Shown here piece after piece: positions 61,499-64,000 of a stretch of DNA of 64,000 nt (the first letter of the stretch is position 1; each line of letters starts with the position of its first letter). The position numbers and the translations under genes were made by a program. A model generated the notes under the pieces. It saw only the letters and a program-made list of their open reading frames with translations, had not been told where the DNA came from and did no database searches. The stretch comes from Paenibacillus sp. FSL H8-0048 (GTDB lineage Bacteria > Bacillota > Bacilli > Paenibacillales > Paenibacillaceae). The stretch is taken from NCBI RefSeq assembly GCF_038002825.1, contig NZ_JBBODF010000001.1, forward strand, positions 6,448,001 to 6,512,000. The letters run 5' to 3'.

Positions 61499-63130
61499 AT
61501 GAATGTTGTACCGGAACCACTGCCGGGCGGATCTGCGCTCGCCAGTGACTATATACATCAATACGAAACCGTAGGACATTTGTATGGCGGGGACTTCCGC
61601 AGCCCGGAGAGCCGGGCTGAACGCGCAGCGTGGCTTGATCGTACAGGAAGCCTGCGGGCAGACCGCGCAGCGGTTGTCTCATATTTGCGCAGCTATAACA
61701 ATAAGCACAATCCTGATGAGGCAGTTGTCCGTTCGCTTGAATTGCTGGAACAGCCGGAGACCCTTGTAGTGACAGGCGGCCAGCAGAGCGGCTTGTTCAC
61801 AGGCCCTCTATTCGTGGTCTATAAGGCCATTACTACCATTCAGGCAGCCCGGGAGGCTGCGGCCCAGCTTGGCCGGCCGGTCGTTCCGCTGTTCTGGATT
61901 GCGGGTGAGGATCATGACTGGGATGAGGTCAATCATACCTATGTGCTGAACCGGAGCGGCGAAATTACCCGGATTAAGCTGGATAAAGGCGAAGGCCCCC
62001 GGTCCTCGGTCAGCGAGATCAAGGTGGATGCTGAGAGCTGGCTTCAGGCGGTTGCGCAGCTGGATGGCTTATTGCAGGACAGTGAATTCAAACCGCAGCT
62101 GATGGAGCTGGTTACGGCTGCATCTACGGGCGCCGGCAATATGACGGAGGCGTTCGCCAAGCTGATGGGAGCTTTGTTCGGCAAATTCGGACTGATTCTG
62201 CTGGATTCGGCCGATCCTGCCCTGCGCAGGCTGGAAGCGCCCATGTTCGCTTCCATGATTGAGCGGAATGACGAGCTGGAGGCAGCTTATCTTGCCGCAG
62301 CTGAACGGATTATAGACAGCGGATATGAGCTGCAGGCCGATGTGACGCCCGGAAATGCGAATCTTTTCTATATTCATGAGGGTGCACGGCTTCTGCTCCA
62401 TAAGGCGGAGGGACGGTTCGCAGACCGGAAAGCCACGGTCTCGTTCTCCCGTTCTGAGCTGTTGGAGCTGCTGGAGAGCCATCCCGAACGGTTCAGCAAC
62501 AATGTGCTAACCCGCCCGCTGATGCAGGACTATGTACTTCCTGTGCTCGCTACAGTGCTCGGACAAGGGGAAATGGCTTACTGGGCGATTCCGCATCAAG
62601 CCTTCAGGGTGCTGGACGGACAGATGCCGCTGATTATTCCGCGCATGTCTTTTACAGTGATTGAGGGAACGCTTCGCAAGCATATGGATAAATACAGCTT
62701 GTCCTTCACAGATGTGCAGAGAGGTCTGGATGATAAACGCAAGGCGTGGCTAAGTGCTCAGGATGAGCTGAAGCTAGAAGACAAATTCGAAGAGATTAAG
62801 ACAGCATTCTCCGGGATGTACGAGCCGCTGATTGAACAGCTTGGCAGTATTCAGGCGGGGCTGCTGAAGCTGGGCGGCAATAACAAGGATAAGATTATCG
62901 ACCAGATCTCCTTCCTGCAGGGCAAAGCACTGGATGCGATGGAGAAACAGAATGAGGCTGCGCTTCGCCAGTGGGAACGGATCGAGCTGTCGCTCATGCC
63001 GCTGGGCAAGCTTCAGGAGCGTGTCTATAATATGATGTATTATCTGAACCGGTACGGGCTGGAATGGCTGGAGGAATTGATGGCTGTGCCTGCTGACTAC
63101 AGCGGAACACACCGTATTATTTATATGTAA
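61499..63130 (+). CDS. bshC: Bacillithiol biosynthesis cysteine-adding enzyme BshC
   Basis: 543-aa putative cysteine ligase for the last step of bacillithiol synthesis. ATG 61499 (NVVPEPLPGGSALASDYI) follows CAAGGAGGCCATTATCA. Motifs of the family: VVTGGQQSGLFTGPLFVVYKAIT, PLFWIAGEDHDWDEVNH, then the C-terminal coiled coil with QISFLQGKALDAMEKQN and ERVYNMMYYLNRYGLEWLEEL. A longer opening to 61385 begins before the RBS. Length is normal. In B. subtilis it follows panE closely; here the opp locus is between. Confidence 0.96.
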   Translation: MNVVPEPLPGGSALASDYIHQYETVGHLYGGDFRSPESRAERAAWLDRTGSLRADRAAVVSYLRSYNNKHNPDEAVVRSLELLEQPETLVVTGGQQSGLFTGPLFVVYKAITTIQAAREAAAQLGRPVVPLFWIAGEDHDWDEVNHTYVLNRSGEITRIKLDKGEGPRSSVSEIKVDAESWLQAVAQLDGLLQDSEFKPQLMELVTAASTGAGNMTEAFAKLMGALFGKFGLILLDSADPALRRLEAPMFASMIERNDELEAAYLAAAERIIDSGYELQADVTPGNANLFYIHEGARLLLHKAEGRFADRKATVSFSRSELLELLESHPERFSNNVLTRPLMQDYVLPVLATVLGQGEMAYWAIPHQAFRVLDGQMPLIIPRMSFTVIEGTLRKHMDKYSLSFTDVQRGLDDKRKAWLSAQDELKLEDKFEEIKTAFSGMYEPLIEQLGSIQAGLLKLGGNNKDKIIDQISFLQGKALDAMEKQNEAALRQWERIELSLMPLGKLQERVYNMMYYLNRYGLEWLEELMAVPADYSGTHRIIYM

Positions 63131-63155
63131 GCAAATTATTCTAGGGGGTCCTACT

Positions 63156-64000
63156 ATGAGTTCATTATCCAAGCAAAACAGTATTGTTGCCGATATGTCG
63201 CTTGCACCCGAGGGGCATCTCAAAATCGACTGGGTTCGCCAGCATATGCCGGTGCTGAACCGTATCCGTGAGCAGTTCGAAGCCGAGCAGCCGTTCAAGG
63301 GGCTCAAGGTATCGATCACCCTTCACCTGGAAGCCAAGACCGCTTATCTGGCCAAGGTAGTGCAGGCTGGTGGCGCGGAAGTAACGATTACAGGCTCCAA
63401 CCCGTTATCTACGCAGGACGATGTGTGTGCTGCACTCGTTGAGGATGGCATTACCGTATTTGCCAAGTACAATCCTTCCCCGGAAGAGTTCAAGGCACTG
63501 AACATCCGGGCACTGGAGAGCAAGCCGGATCTGATTATCGACGACGGCGGCGATTTCGCCACCCTGCTGCACTCCGAGCGCCCCGATCTGATGGAAAATA
63601 TCCGCGGGGGAGCTGAGGAGACAACCACAGGTATTATCCGCTTAAAGGCGCTGCAGAAGCAGGGCATGCTGAAATTCCCTATGGTTGCCGTAAATGACGC
63701 TTATTGCAAATATTTGTTCGATAACCGTTACGGCACAGGACAGTCGGCATGGGACGGCATTGTCCGCACTACCAACCTGATTGTAGCCGGCAAAACTGTG
63801 GTTGTGGTGGGCTACGGCTGGTGCGGTAAAGGTGTAGCGATGCGGGCCAAGGGACTCGGAGCGAACGTAATTGTTACGGAAGTGGATGCGATCAAGGCGG
63901 TAGAGGCGCATATGGACGGATTCCATGTCCTGCCGATGCTGGAAGCGGCGAAGCAAGGAGACTTCTTCGTAACTGTTACCGGGAACCGGTACGTCATTCG
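63156..64000 (+). CDS. ahcY: Adenosylhomocysteinase (partial, runs off the window)
   Basis: S-adenosylhomocysteine hydrolase of the methyl cycle; 281 codons are visible from ATG 63156 (RBS CTAGGGGGTCC). Present: substrate-domain motifs ITLHLEAKTAYLAKVVQAGGAEV, GSNPLSTQDDVCAAL, EETTTGIIRL, NDAYCKYLFDNRYGTGQS, and the NAD-binding VVVVGYGWCGKGVAMRAKGLGANVIVTEVD (about 205-234). The frame is open to the window edge. Many Bacilli use Pfs/LuxS instead, so possession of this enzyme is a trait of this lineage. Confidence 0.95.
   Translation, partial: MSSLSKQNSIVADMSLAPEGHLKIDWVRQHMPVLNRIREQFEAEQPFKGLKVSITLHLEAKTAYLAKVVQAGGAEVTITGSNPLSTQDDVCAALVEDGITVFAKYNPSPEEFKALNIRALESKPDLIIDDGGDFATLLHSERPDLMENIRGGAEETTTGIIRLKALQKQGMLKFPMVAVNDAYCKYLFDNRYGTGQSAWDGIVRTTNLIVAGKTVVVVGYGWCGKGVAMRAKGLGANVIVTEVDAIKAVEAHMDGFHVLPMLEAAKQGDFFVTVTGNRYVI

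Noticed and set aside
1..64000. CRISPR array, prophage, toxin-antitoxin or defence island
   Set aside because: No regularly spaced short repeats with unique spacers, no phage structural or integrase genes, and no nuclease/methylase clusters beyond housekeeping repair genes were found.

Overview
The window is a stretch of the chromosome of a Paenibacillus-like low-GC Gram-positive (Bacillota, Bacillales). The evidence is gene order that follows Bacillus subtilis blocks closely (addA-sbcDC; rpsU-yqeY-yqeZ-floA-yqfC-yqfD-phoH-pgpH-ybeY-dgkA-cdd-era-yqzL-recO-glyQS-yqxD-dnaG-sigA-trmK-yqfO; typA-ylaH-ylaJ-ylaK; the ylb block ending in bshC), sporulation proteins (YqfC, YqfD, YhcN/YlaJ, RsfA type), balanced GC, a class-A-looking RNase P RNA, and intergenic repeats of a kind I associate with Paenibacillus. 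Genus is inference. Almost all of the window is core genome.

Layout. 1-155 is the tail of addA. At 346-2005 a complete insertion sequence (perfect 19-bp ends, 5-bp target duplication CTTAT) lies between addA and sbcD-sbcC (2308-7069). A structured, terminator-ended RNA element and degenerate repeats fill 7075-8030. An HIT protein leads into the rpsU-to-dgkA/cdd housekeeping and sporulation operon (8033-18658). About 280-bp tandem repeats separate cdd from era. Then follow era-yqzL-recO, a glycine T-box with glyQS, yqxD, dnaG, rpoD (sigA), a membrane protein, trmK and the NIF3-like gene (19497-31362), and the RNase P RNA gene (about 31424-31847).

31988-43816 is more mixed: a divergent aminotransferase / MocR regulator pair around four tandem 8-bp repeats, a secreted subtilisin-like protease, DUF3907, DUF1540 and DUF4190-type proteins, a lytic transglycosylase, a cysteine desulfurase-ThiI pair for 4-thiouridine, two divergent TerC-family proteins and a LiaF-like membrane protein. 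44071-50159 holds typA, ylaH-like, an LCP ligase, a PNPOx-like protein, a YhcN/YlaJ lipoprotein and a PIN-PhoH protein. 50562-53332 has a solute-binding protein, a PcsB-like coiled-coil protein and DUF2626. 53678-63130 has an RsfA-type regulator, panE, DUF3397, an oligopeptide ABC transporter whose oppD is a decayed remnant, and bshC. The window ends inside ahcY (S-adenosylhomocysteine hydrolase).

How it works together: the window covers DNA repair (AddA, SbcCD, RecO), replication and transcription initiation (DnaG, SigA), ribosome maturation and translation (S21, Era, YbeY, GlyQS, TypA), tRNA modification (TrmK, ThiI), envelope and sporulation functions, peptide uptake, and bacillithiol/pantothenate synthesis. 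I found no CRISPR array, prophage, toxin-antitoxin module, defence island or clearly new multi-gene system. The most noteworthy items are the decayed oppD in an otherwise complete opp locus, the structured RNA after sbcC, the tandem operator-like repeats at the MocR locus, the apparent non-standard start of the transposase, and the repeat blocks.
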